The notes below the pieces were generated by a model, which was not told the origin of the DNA, did no database searches, and was given only the letters and a program-made list of their open reading frames with translations. Made by a program: the position numbers and the translations under genes. Positions 55,919 through 64,000 of a stretch of DNA of 64,000 nt are shown here, piece by piece; the stretch's first letter is position 1; each line of letters begins with the position of its first letter. Origin of the DNA: Hyphomicrobiaceae bacterium (GTDB lineage Bacteria; Pseudomonadota; Alphaproteobacteria; Rhizobiales; Hyphomicrobiaceae); the NCBI GenBank assembly GCA_020442165.1, contig JAGRKV010000029.1, forward strand, positions 98,558 to 162,557, given 5' to 3'.

Positions 55919-56710
55919 CTAGCTATTGCTGTCGCTTTTCTTTCCGGGGGGCGACAGAGGCCCGGATTGTGCCGCCAGACTGCTGATAAGAGCAAGCACT
56001 TCTTCGATATTTGGCTTGGCGGCCACATATACTTGTTCCGCCCCGAGAGAGGCGAGCCGTTGCGCAATACCGTTTGAGAAACACACATATGCAGCTCGCC
56101 GCGCCCCTTCAGCAAGTTGCAGGCGCATGACGAGCTGAACGAAAGTATCGGCGCTAAGCGGCGACATCAAAATGATGGCATCGTAGCCGCCGCGTTCCAG
56201 GCACGCCCTCACATGCGTCGGCAGGTCCCGGGCTGGGCTGGAGTGATAGACCGTCGAACGCGCAAAGGCGATACCTGCCTGCGTCATCGGCGGCAGCAGA
56301 TCAAACGAGATCTTGTCGCCCGACAGATGCAGCACCGGCCCTGGCATGCCCCCCTTCGTTACAATCTTCTCTGTCCAGGCCGCCACGATCAGCGGTACCA
56401 GGTCCTTGGCCGTTGCCGGACCCACGGTGACGTCACGAAATCCCAGAGCCCGCGCCGCCGCCCCGGTGCTGCGCCCCACCACCAGGACCGGCAGGGAGAG
56501 GAGCCATTCTGGCAAATCGGCCTGCTCCAATGCCCTCAAACCGTTGCGGCTCGTAACCACCAATGCAGAAGCTGCGGCAAGCAGATCCGATTCCGGCGCG
56601 CCCACGCTGATTTCCAGCATCGGCGCGACGTCGGCCGTATGCCCCTCTCCTTCCAGAAGCCTTCGCGTCTCGGATGCATCGGGCTCCGGCCTCGTAATCA
56701 GGATATGCAT
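55919..56710 (-). CDS. hemD: Uroporphyrinogen-III synthase
   Basis: 263 residues, weakly conserved family, but ILITRPEPDASETRRLLEGE at the start, ALVVTSRNGLRALEQ, and AIILMSPLSADTFVQLV near the end match HemD, and it directly follows hemC with a 1 bp overlap. It closes hydroxymethylbilane with inversion of ring D. Confidence 0.92.
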   Translation of the reverse strand: MHILITRPEPDASETRRLLEGEGHTADVAPMLEISVGAPESDLLAAASALVVTSRNGLRALEQADLPEWLLSLPVLVVGRSTGAAARALGFRDVTVGPATAKDLVPLIVAAWTEKIVTKGGMPGPVLHLSGDKISFDLLPPMTQAGIAFARSTVYHSSPARDLPTHVRACLERGGYDAIILMSPLSADTFVQLVMRLQLAEGARRAAYVCFSNGIAQRLASLGAEQVYVAAKPNIEEVLALISSLAAQSGPLSPPGKKSDSNS

Positions 56711-57651
56711 CAGCCCGCCGTGGAGAAAAATCCCGGTCCCGCCTTGCCGAGCAATTCCTGCGCCGCGTCATCCCCCAGCAACGCAGCGTCGCTCGCCAGA
56801 CCCTCCCGCCGCGTTGCATGTGAAACGCGCCCGTCGGGAGTTAATATCTCGCCTTCGAAGACCAGCCGGCCAGAATTGCCAGTCGTGTCGAACAACGCCA
56901 ATCCAGCGATGGGCGTACGGCACGATCCTTCGAGCCGTTTCAGGAATGCGCGCTCGGCACGGACACAGACTTCCGCGGCTACATCGCGCAAGGGCGCAAT
57001 AAACCCGGCGCACTTTTCATCCCCGCCGCGCACCTCGATCCCGATCGCGGCCTGGGCAACTGCGGGCAGCATTTCGCTTGTCGGCACTGCGCGGGTCACG
57101 CGGTCAGAAAGCCCCAAACGGTTCAGTCCCGCACACGCCAGGAAGGTTGCGCCGGCCACGCCGTCCTCCAGCTTTTTCAGCCGAGTCTGCACATTGCCGC
57201 GAAAGCCGACAACTTCCAGGTCGGGCCGCAGTCGCCTCACCTGCGCTTGCCGCCGCAGCGACGAAGTGCCGACCACCGCGCCGCTGGGCATTTCCATCAG
57301 CGATCCATAGGCCAGAGAAATAAACGCATCGCGCACGTCCTCCCGGGGCAGCACGGCGCCAATTTCCAGCCCATCGGGCAACTCGGTCTGCATGTCCTTC
57401 ATCGAATGCACCGCAAGGTCGATCTCGCGTGACAAGAGCGCTTCCTCGATCTCCTTGGTAAACAGCCCCTTGCCGCCGACCTCGGCCAGCGGACGGTCGA
57501 GGATGCGATCACCCGCCGTCTTGATGACCGTGATCTCGAAGTCTTGTTCGTTAAGGCCATGCGCTGCCATCAGCCGCGCGCGCACCTCATGGGCTTGCGC
57601 CAGGGCGAGCGGCGAACCGCGTGTGCCGATACGAATCGGGGTCGCTTGCAA
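56710..57651 (-). CDS. hemC: Porphobilinogen deaminase
   Basis: 313 residues: IRIGTRGSPLALAQAHEVR, GDRILDRPLAEVGGKGLFTKE, DLAVHSMKDMQTELPDGL, GTSSLRRQAQ, RGNVQTRLKKL, and the cofactor cysteine in LEGSCRTPIAG. It makes hydroxymethylbilane from four porphobilinogens. The start is TTG 57651, because no ATG or GTG is in frame upstream before the next stop and homologues begin here. Divergent from tsaD. Confidence 0.95.
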   Translation of the reverse strand: MQATPIRIGTRGSPLALAQAHEVRARLMAAHGLNEQDFEITVIKTAGDRILDRPLAEVGGKGLFTKEIEEALLSREIDLAVHSMKDMQTELPDGLEIGAVLPREDVRDAFISLAYGSLMEMPSGAVVGTSSLRRQAQVRRLRPDLEVVGFRGNVQTRLKKLEDGVAGATFLACAGLNRLGLSDRVTRAVPTSEMLPAVAQAAIGIEVRGGDEKCAGFIAPLRDVAAEVCVRAERAFLKRLEGSCRTPIAGLALFDTTGNSGRLVFEGEILTPDGRVSHATRREGLASDAALLGDDAAQELLGKAGPGFFSTAG

Positions 57652-57805
57652 GCGTGAGGCTCCAGGTGCTAGGGCGACGCCAGGGCCTGAGAGGTCCGCG
57701 CGCGCCTGGGTTTCGATCGGGCGCCATTAATGCCGCCTCTCGCCACCGAACGCAAACCGCGCCTGCAACGGAAATCTGAGCCGCCGCAGCGCCCCTTGGG
57801 AACAA

Positions 57806-58954
57806 ATGGCCGCTATGACGGCACCTCGACCAGCCGAAGCAACGGGCGGCGGGCCGCAGCCACGGTCTGCCGGCCTGATCGTCCTGGGCATCGAGACCAG
57901 TTGTGACGAGACTTCCGCCGCCGTCGTGATGCGCGATGCGGCGGGCTGTGGCCGCATCCTGTCCAATATCGTCCGTTCGCAGTGGGAACAGCACCGGCCC
58001 TTCGGCGGCGTCGTGCCGGAGATCGCCGCCCGCGCCCACGTCGAATGCCTCGATCAGCTGATCGAAGAGGCGATGCGAACGGCCGGTCTGTCGTTCGCTG
58101 AGCTCGATGCGATTGCCGCAACCGCCGGCCCGGGCCTGATCGGCGGTCTCATGGTAGGCCTCGTCACCGCCAAGACCATGGCGCTGGTGCACGCCAAACC
58201 ACTCCTCGCCATCAATCACCTGGAAGCCCACGCCCTCACCGTCGGCCTCACCGATGGCCTCGCACCTCCATATCTGTTGCTGCTCGTCTCAGGCGGCCAC
58301 ACGCAGCTGCTTACCGTCGAAGCCGTCGGCAAATACCACCGCATCGGCTCAACGATCGACGATGCCCTTGGCGAGGCTTTTGACAAGACCGCCAAACTGC
58401 TCGGCCTGCCAATGCCAGGCGGTCCCGCCGTCGAGAAGATGGCAAGCAAGGGCGATCAGCACCGCTTCGCCCTGCCGCGGCCGATGCTGGGACGCGCTGA
58501 ACCGCACTTCTCTTTTGCAGGTCTGAAGACCGCTGTCCGCCATGCTGCTCTCGGCATTGCCCCGCTCAGCGAGACCGATGTTGCCGATCTGTGCGCCAGC
58601 TTTCAGGCAGCAGTGGCCGAGAGTGTTATCGACCGCACACGCCGCGCCATGGAAATGCACGCGACCAAGATCGCGCCACTGCCAGCACGCCACATCGTCG
58701 TGGCTGGTGGCGTTGCCGCCAATCTGGCATTGCGTGAGGCCTTGACGGGCCTCGCTGCTGAACAAGGCTATGAGTTCCACGCCCCACCCCTCAATTTATG
58801 CGGTGACAATGCCGCCATGATTGCCTGGACAGGCGCGGAGCGGCTGGCCGCTGGCGGCATTGACGGGCTTAATGCACCCGTGCGGCCACGCTGGCCGCTG
58901 GACGCAACGGCGCAACCCGCACTGGGGGCAGGCGCGAAGGGCGCCAAGGCCTGA
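57806..58954 (+). CDS. tsaD: tRNA N6-adenosine threonylcarbamoyltransferase
   Basis: TsaD adds the threonylcarbamoyl group at A37 of ANN-decoding tRNAs. 382 residues: [41 protein letters not shown] (metal His pair), [31 protein letters not shown], and [19 protein letters not shown] 57806 or 57815. The first 20 residues are a non-conserved Ala/Gly/Pro lead. Divergent promoter region with hemC. Confidence 0.96.
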   Translation: MAAMTAPRPAEATGGGPQPRSAGLIVLGIETSCDETSAAVVMRDAAGCGRILSNIVRSQWEQHRPFGGVVPEIAARAHVECLDQLIEEAMRTAGLSFAELDAIAATAGPGLIGGLMVGLVTAKTMALVHAKPLLAINHLEAHALTVGLTDGLAPPYLLLLVSGGHTQLLTVEAVGKYHRIGSTIDDALGEAFDKTAKLLGLPMPGGPAVEKMASKGDQHRFALPRPMLGRAEPHFSFAGLKTAVRHAALGIAPLSETDVADLCASFQAAVAESVIDRTRRAMEMHATKIAPLPARHIVVAGGVAANLALREALTGLAAEQGYEFHAPPLNLCGDNAAMIAWTGAERLAAGGIDGLNAPVRPRWPLDATAQPALGAGAKGAKA

Positions 58955-59091
58955 GCTGATACGACTTTGCACGTTGGCCCGCACGCGCGTCTGCACTCTG
59001 GCACTAATGCTGGTGCTTGCGATGAGTGCCGCCCATGTTAGAGATCGCCCGACACCCCATTTCGGCGTCGGCAGTTCAGAACGGAGCAATC

Positions 59092-60087
59092 ATGCGGATC
59101 GACAGCGTCGGCGTCATTGGCGGTGGTGCCTGGGGCACGGCGCTGGCTCAGACACTCCGGCTGGCTGGTCGCGACGTCATGTTGTGGGCCCGCGAACCTG
59201 AAGTGGTGGCCGACATCAACGGCCGGCATGTCAACGCCACGTTCCTGCCGGGCATCGAACTCGATGAAGGACTGCGCGCGACAGATCGGCTGGCCGACAT
59301 GGCTGGTACCGACGCGATCCTCATGGTGGCGCCCGCCCAGCATGTGCGCGCCGTGGCGCACGAACTACGGCCGCACTTGATGCCAGGCCATCCCGTCGTC
59401 AACTGCGCCAAGGGCATCGAACGAACGACCGGCAGGCTGATGGGAGAAGTGTTGGCAGAAGCGCTTCCCGAATCGCTGCTTGCCGCGCTCTCCGGGCCAA
59501 GCTTCGCCGCAGACGTGGCGCGTGGATTACCCACCGCGCTGACCATCGCCTGCGACCGGGAGGAGGCCGGGCGGGCGCTGGCTGAAGCCTTGGGCTACCG
59601 CCATTTCCGTCTCTACTGGTCGCACGATCGCACGGGCGTCGAGATCGGTGGCGCTGTCAAGAACGTGCTGGCGATCGCCGCTGGCATCGTTGCCGGCAAG
59701 GGGTTGGGCGCCAGCGCGCACGCCGCTCTCGTTGCGCGCGGCTTCGTCGAGTTGAGGCGATTTGGCGCCGCCTGGGGTGCCATGCCCGAAACACTTATGG
59801 GCCTGTCTGGCCTCGGCGACCTTATCCTCACATGCGGCAGCCCGCAGTCACGAAACATGAGCCTTGGGCGTGCGCTTGGCCAAGGCCAGTCTTTGGACGA
59901 CATTCTGGGTACGCGCCGCGCCGTCACCGAAGGCGTGTGGACTGCGGCGGCCGTTGTCCGTCTGGCGCGGGACAAGCAAGTGGAGATGCCGATCGCGGAA
60001 GCCGTGCATGCCATTGTAGAGGGCAGCGCCACCGTCGACGACGCCATCGCCGCGCTGCTGGCTCGACCGTTCAAGGCAGAGCGCTAG
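59092..60087 (+). CDS. gpsA: Glycerol-3-phosphate dehydrogenase [NAD(P)+]
   Basis: 331 residues from ATG 59092 (the frame opens at 59026, but the family begins MRIDSVGVIGGGAWGTALA). NAD-binding GGGAWGTA, AKGIERTTGRLMGEV, LSGPSFAADVARGLPTAL, catalytic Lys in GAVKNVLAIAAGI, and TLMGLSGLGDLILTC. It makes sn-glycerol-3-phosphate for phospholipids. Confidence 0.96.
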   Translation: MRIDSVGVIGGGAWGTALAQTLRLAGRDVMLWAREPEVVADINGRHVNATFLPGIELDEGLRATDRLADMAGTDAILMVAPAQHVRAVAHELRPHLMPGHPVVNCAKGIERTTGRLMGEVLAEALPESLLAALSGPSFAADVARGLPTALTIACDREEAGRALAEALGYRHFRLYWSHDRTGVEIGGAVKNVLAIAAGIVAGKGLGASAHAALVARGFVELRRFGAAWGAMPETLMGLSGLGDLILTCGSPQSRNMSLGRALGQGQSLDDILGTRRAVTEGVWTAAAVVRLARDKQVEMPIAEAVHAIVEGSATVDDAIAALLARPFKAER

Positions 60088-60311
60088 GCGACCATTTCCT
60101 CCAAATTTGCTTGCCCTGAATACGGCTCAAACCGCACCCTCAAACGGCGCCAGGCGACACCAATGCGCCGCAGTCCATTTGCCTGCACTACCCCCTTGCG
60201 CTTGCAGTCTGAAGCGGCTAGAGGTGTCGCCTCCAAGCGGGCGGCCGGTCCGGCAGCCCGACGAAGGCGCTTTGTGTCGATCCTGATGTTTCGATCGCGA
60301 GCGCCCGGCAA

Positions 60312-60388
60312 GCGCCCGTAGCTCAGCTGGATAGAGCACCAGACTACGAATCTGGGGGTCAGAGGTTCGAATCCTTTCGGGCGCGCCA
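60312..60388 (+). tRNA. tRNA-Arg(ACG)
   Basis: 77 nt with acceptor GCGCCCG/CGGGCGC, discriminator G and encoded CCA, D arm GCTC/GAGC, anticodon stem CCAGA-CTACGAA-TCTGG (anticodon ACG), T arm AGAGG-TTCGAAT-CCTTT (one or two weak pairs). The sequence beyond it to 62,035 is remnant DNA, so this tRNA may also have been an integration site. Confidence 0.95.
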
Positions 60389-60485
60389 ATAAAATCAACA
60401 AGTTACGACATTTAATCCCTAGACGTCAGATCGCCTGGGAAGCACATGGGAAGCAAATTCGCGTTCCCTAGGTTGTCCAGCCCCC

Positions 60486-60870
60486 TCAGTCTGGGCCACT
60501 GATTTGGGGCTTCTCTAATATCGTTTCGGGCACCGGTGGACGCATACCGAGCGCGTGATGCGGGCGGAAAAGATTGTACTGGCGGGGAACCACGTGTTGA
60601 TGACGACCTGGGCCTGACGGGTCGTCGCGAACCACTCGGCGTTGAGAAACTCGCGTCGTAGCGTTCCGTTGAAGCGCTCGTTGTAGCCGTTCTCCCAGGG
60701 CGAGCCAGGATAGATGTGGATCGTTTGAATGCCGACACGGCTGAGCTAGTCCTGGAAGGGTGCCACAGCGAACTCAGGACCATTGTCCGAGCGAATGTAG
60801 TCCAGCCTGCCACGCTTCAGCAGCAGCGGATAGAGCGCCTCCAGAACCTCTGCCGAGCCCATCTTCGCAG
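60486..60870 (-). pseudogene. IS3-family transposase fragment (C-terminal DDE part), decayed
   Basis: Reading leftward from 60870: SAEVLEALYPLLLKRG, DYIRSDNGPEF, then an in-frame TAG, then IQTIHIYPGSPWENGYNERF, LRREFLNAEWF, and after a frameshift near 60,590, RQYNLFRPHHALGMRPPVPE. These are the DDE integrase-core motifs of IS3/IS481-type OrfB. The N-terminus is missing; the break is at the histidine kinase fragment. Not functional. Confidence 0.85.
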
Positions 60871-61545
60871 CTTCGCATCAACCGCCTCGTCAATGACCGG
60901 ACGCAAATGCTCGCAGCTATCAGCCACGATTTGCGCACTCCGCTGACGCGCTTGCGCCTGCGCGCCAACGCCATTGTGGATCTTGAAACAAGAGCATCTT
61001 TCGAACGTGACATTGTTGAAATGGAAGAGATGATCGACGCCGCCCTGGGGTTTCTGCGCGAAAATTCTGAGCAGGAACCGGTCGAGCCCGTCGACGTCAC
61101 AGCAATTCTTCACGCGATTGCCGATGACGCGATTGACTCCGGCCAACAGGTCACTTTGGATTTGCCACGCAAACTTGTGGTCCGCGACCGCCATCTTGCC
61201 TTGAAGCGGGCAATCACGAATCTGGTTCAGAATGCGGTCAAGTACGGCGGGGGCGCCGCGATCAAGGCGCGCGGGTCGGCGAACGAAATCTTCGTCGAAG
61301 TTACCGACAACGGCCCAGGCATTCCGGACGACCAGCTCGAAGTCGTCTTCTCCCCGTTTTACCGGCTGGACAATGCGTGCAACCGATCAACGGGCGGATA
61401 TGGGCTGGGGGTTACGGTCGCGCGCACGATCGCGCGTAGCCATGGTGGTGACGTTACACTTTCCAACCGAGCCGACGGTGGATTGCAGGCAGCAATACGC
61501 CTGCCAATGCGTGTTCCGTCAGGGTCAACGAAGGAGAAGGCATGA
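60871..61545 (+). pseudogene. Histidine kinase missing its N-terminal half
   Basis: About 224 residues from LRINRLVNDRTQMLAAIS: H-box AAISHDLRTPLTRLRL, N-box ITNLVQNAVKYGGG, G1 EVTDNGPGIPDDQL, F-box VFSPFYRLD, G2 GGYGLGVTVARTIARSHGG. The transmembrane, sensor and HAMP parts that should precede are absent, replaced by the transposase fragment at 60,870. The frame continues upstream to 60760 but only through transposase antisense. No response regulator is next to it. Confidence 0.85.
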
Positions 61546-61793
61546 AAAGCACCCGAAACACTATTGTGGCGCTTGCCATCGCGTTCGCACCGCAAGCCCT
61601 GGTGCACGAAATTCCGTGGCCGCGTGGCATGTCACGTTCGACGGCGTCGAACGCCTGCTCGAAGCCACCATGCCACCGCCGTGCCTCGTTCGCATCAAGT
61701 GTTCCGCACGATCATGTCAGCAATGGAATGTGCGTCGGCAAGGGCGCAGCCGGGTATATTGCCGGTCGGCGTTTTCGCTGCGGGAAGCGGTGA
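61542..61793 (+). pseudogene. Short signal-peptide ORF, probably frameshifted
   Basis: ATG overlaps the kinase stop (ATGA). MKSTRNTIVALAIAFAPQALV looks like a signal peptide, but the following 60 residues are Arg/Ser/Cys/His-rich and not protein-like, whereas other frames carry protein-like pieces. Likely the start of a periplasmic protein gene whose remainder is rearranged. Confidence 0.35.
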
Positions 61794-61831
61794 GAACATT
61801 GGCAACGTGCAGGAAGCGTAGCCTCGACACT

Positions 61832-62035
61832 ATGCCTGAGGTAGGAAGACTCTTTGCTCGCACCGCTCAGGATCAGAACCTGTCGCCATCTCTTCGTGAC
61901 GCAGGTCATCGCCTTGCTCGGCACGACTCGGCACCAGAGGCGGCAGGCCTGACCGTCTATGACGCTCCTTATGGATGGGCGTGCGATGCTAACGCAGAAA
62001 CACACAACTGGCCGACCAGCCAGGCGGTCCGGTGA
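61832..62035 (+). pseudogene. ChrB-like C-terminal remnant upstream of chrA
   Basis: A frame ending at 62035 contains APEAAGLTVYDAPYGWACDA and NAETHNWPTSQ. In the chromate-resistance protein ChrB the C-terminus has a similar PEAAG(L/I) segment, then about 15-20 residues, then YDALYAW...ETHNWP; here the two parts are fused directly, suggesting a small deletion. ChrB is usually encoded next to chrA as it is here. Assignment rests on memory of the family pattern. Confidence 0.4.
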
Positions 62036-62042
62036 GGTTGAA

Positions 62043-63365
62043 ATGCAGAACGAAGTCAATTCAAGAGGTTTGCCCACCCGCCAACATGCGTCGCCCAGTT
62101 TTTCGGAAGCATTCAAAACCTGGACACGCATCGGCTTACTTTCATTCGGCGGGCCAACGGCGCAGATCGCGCTCATGCACAAGATCGTCGTCGACGAGAA
62201 GCAGTGGCTTTCCGAAAAGCAGTATCTGAGCGCGCTGAGCTTCTGCATGTTGCTGCCCGGACCCGAAGCCATGCAGCTTGCGACGTACGCCGGCTGGAGG
62301 CTTCATGGCTTGAAGGGCGGACTCGCGGCAGGATTGATGTTCGTCCTTCCCGGTGCTGCGGTGGTTTTGACCCTGTCAATGATCTACGCGGCCTTCGGTA
62401 AAGTGCCGGTGGTCGAAGCGGTCTTCTTTGGCGTCAAGGCAGCCGTCCTTGTCATTGTGATCGAGGCCCTGCTCAGAATTTCCAGGCGTGCGCTCAAAGC
62501 TAAATGGCACTGGGTGCTTGCGGCCCTGTCATTCGTCGCAATCTTCTTCCTTGGCGCGCCGTTCCCACTGTTGATCGCCCTTGCCGCATTCATTGGTTTT
62601 GTGGTGGGCGACAACGACAAGGAAACAACGCCGGGTGTACCGGTGCGCGCTACTGTCTTTGACACCATGAGAACCGTAGGGGTTTGGCTTGCGATTTGGT
62701 TCGTACCGCTGTTTGGCCTCGCCGCATTCTTTGGGCGGGACCACGTCATCACCCAACTGGGTTGGTTTTTCTCCAAGCTTGCCGTGGTGACATTCGGCGG
62801 CGCATATGCCGTGCTTGCATACATGGGACAAGACGTCGTGGCCCATCGCGGCTGGCTGGAAGCCGGGCAGATGATGGATGGACTGGGGCTTGCCGAAACG
62901 ACCCCTGGTCCACTCATCCTTGTCACCGAGTTTGTCGGCTACCTCGCCGCGTTTCAGCATGGCGGCGGACCTGCGGTTGCGATGGGCATGCTCGGTGCTT
63001 TAGTGGCCCTATGGGCGACGTTCGTGCCGTGCTTCCTTTGGATATTCGCTGGCGCCCCCTACATAGAGTGGATCATCGCGCAGCCGCGGCTTCGCAGTGC
63101 TCTCTCTGCCATCACGGCCGCCGTGGTTGGCGTCATTCTTAATCTGGCGGTCTGGTTCGGCCTGCATGTATTTTTTGGCAAGGTCGAGCCCATCAGCACA
63201 GCTGGCTTGAAGTTCTGGATGCCCGAGTTGGCGACACTTGATTGGCGTGTCGTTGTCCTGGCACTAGTCAGCGGTTACCTCTTGCTGTGGCGCCACTGGG
63301 GAATTGCTGCGATGTTGGGCGTCGCGTCGGCCTTGGCGCTCATTATCAAATTCGTGGGCGTTTAA
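62043..63365 (+). CDS. chrA: Chromate transporter ChrA (long, two-domain)
   Basis: 440 residues from ATG 62043, frame open further upstream. Two homologous CHR halves: TRIGLLSFGGPTAQIALMH ... LPGPEAMQLATYAGWRLHG in the first and KLAVVTFGGAYAVLAYMGQ ... LAETTPGPLILVTEFVGY in the second; about ten membrane helices. ChrA exports chromate from the cytoplasm. The gene looks intact although its neighbours are broken. Confidence 0.93.
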   Translation: MQNEVNSRGLPTRQHASPSFSEAFKTWTRIGLLSFGGPTAQIALMHKIVVDEKQWLSEKQYLSALSFCMLLPGPEAMQLATYAGWRLHGLKGGLAAGLMFVLPGAAVVLTLSMIYAAFGKVPVVEAVFFGVKAAVLVIVIEALLRISRRALKAKWHWVLAALSFVAIFFLGAPFPLLIALAAFIGFVVGDNDKETTPGVPVRATVFDTMRTVGVWLAIWFVPLFGLAAFFGRDHVITQLGWFFSKLAVVTFGGAYAVLAYMGQDVVAHRGWLEAGQMMDGLGLAETTPGPLILVTEFVGYLAAFQHGGGPAVAMGMLGALVALWATFVPCFLWIFAGAPYIEWIIAQPRLRSALSAITAAVVGVILNLAVWFGLHVFFGKVEPISTAGLKFWMPELATLDWRVVVLALVSGYLLLWRHWGIAAMLGVASALALIIKFVGV

Positions 63366-63377
63366 CGATGGAGCGAT

Positions 63378-63557
63378 ATGGCAACTCTGAATGTGCGGCT
63401 TTTGGCTCTCTCTGAAGGGAATACGGCGTTGGGACACGCATGCTGCACATCGCTGTCATTGCCCAAACAGGGCGAGCGCGTCTACGCGGGCTTCCACATC
63501 CAGAACATCAATGCAGATAGCGTGGCTGTTATCGAGCCATCGCGCCCCAACGCGTGA
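63378..63557 (+). CDS. Possible small protein, 59 aa
   Basis: An ATG-to-TGA frame 13 bp after chrA, with GGAG at 63370 for ribosome binding: begins MATLNVRLLALSEGNTALG and ends SVAVIEPSRPNA. Plausible composition, no recognised family. May be a remnant. Confidence 0.3.
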   Translation: MATLNVRLLALSEGNTALGHACCTSLSLPKQGERVYAGFHIQNINADSVAVIEPSRPNA

Positions 63558-64000
63558 GCGCGGACAATCGAGAACGACGAAAGACGCCAGGCCCTACGGC
63601 AGGCGCCGTCCCTTCCAATCGAATTTAATGTGCGAATGGCGTTGCCATGAGGGCCAGTTGTTTCAACTGTTTATTCACCTGCCAGAGACGGAACCCTGCT
63701 GGTTTGTAGCGATAACCGCCTGACGCTCAAAATGCCCATTGAACCCCGCGAGAACCCGCTTTGGCCGTCGGACGGGATCGACGGTCTCTATTCCCAAATT
63801 GCCAGTTGAGAATTTCAACTGGTTGACGACCGCGTTACATGAACGGCCACTCGTGTACTTCAGGCCTGGAAGACAACATTCGCGAGTATTGATGTTCGGC
63901 GCGGCTCTGAGGGTCGGCCCATAGAGCCCCCGTTGCCGTGCCGTTCGGCACCAACACATGCTGAATTTCTGTTCGCTGCACAGGCGCAACAATCGACACC
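63558..64000. other. 443 bp at the window end with no recognised gene
   Basis: Short open frames on both strands, none with family features. A minus-strand frame (63,675-63,992) has a vaguely protein-like middle (LKFSTGNLGIETVDPVRRP) but no match I can name. Together with the decayed pieces upstream this looks like degraded accessory DNA. Confidence 0.3.

Noticed and set aside
63675..63992. 105-codon minus-strand frame at the window end
   Set aside because: Only a short middle part looks protein-like, no recognisable family and no ribosome binding site; not enough support for a gene.

Overview
The window is a chromosomal segment of an alphaproteobacterium, most likely of the order Hyphomicrobiales (Rhizobiales). 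The pointers are a bioB-F-D-A-Z biotin operon ending in a BioZ-type ketoacyl-ACP synthase, a membrane-bound ferritin (mbfA), the hemC-hemD-Mic60-hemY block, and the methyltransferase / comF / grxC / nitrilase / DUF1178 cluster. Genus cannot be fixed from the sequence alone; Hyphomicrobiaceae is a guess.

Layout. 1-13,740: an edge-truncated carbamoyltransferase, secA, a parvulin, argJ, a TPMT-like methyltransferase, mutT, a SAM methyltransferase, comF, grxC, a nitrilase, DUF1178 and an FAH-family hydrolase, ending at a 10.7-copy hexanucleotide repeat. 14,104-23,153: a Tat-exported PhoX-type phosphatase, the biotin operon, and an SPFH protein with a companion gene. 23,502-23,646: two adjoining, structurally odd tRNA-like sequences. 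23,860-33,031: a ZIP metal transporter, a GMC oxidoreductase, a tungstate ABC transporter (tupBCA) with two Mo/W-type regulators, mbfA and a small membrane protein.

33,336-51,699 is a discrete 18.3 kb integrative element in the 3' end of tRNA-Thr(CGT), flanked by a 19 bp direct repeat, with its tyrosine integrase beside the tRNA. It carries a serine recombinase, a phage tail tape-measure protein with no other recognisable structural gene, a large primase-like/DUF927 replication protein, a nested palindrome with repeated CTACCCCAC units (candidate origin), a candidate countertranscript RNA over the replication gene leader, a GIY-YIG + TIR gene pair, an adenine methyltransferase with an HTH-like N-terminus, a five-gene translationally coupled regulatory operon, and a RelA/SpoT synthetase-only protein. 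I read it as a phage-satellite-like element with a defence cargo. This is the most unusual part of the window.

51,683-60,388 returns to core genome: tRNA-Thr, hemY, Mic60-like, hemD, hemC, divergent tsaD and gpsA, and tRNA-Arg(ACG). 60,486-62,035, just past tRNA-Arg, is a scar of decayed pieces (IS3-type transposase with stop and frameshift, histidine kinase without its N-terminus, a ChrB-like tail). An intact chromate transporter gene chrA follows, then a tail with little recognisable coding.
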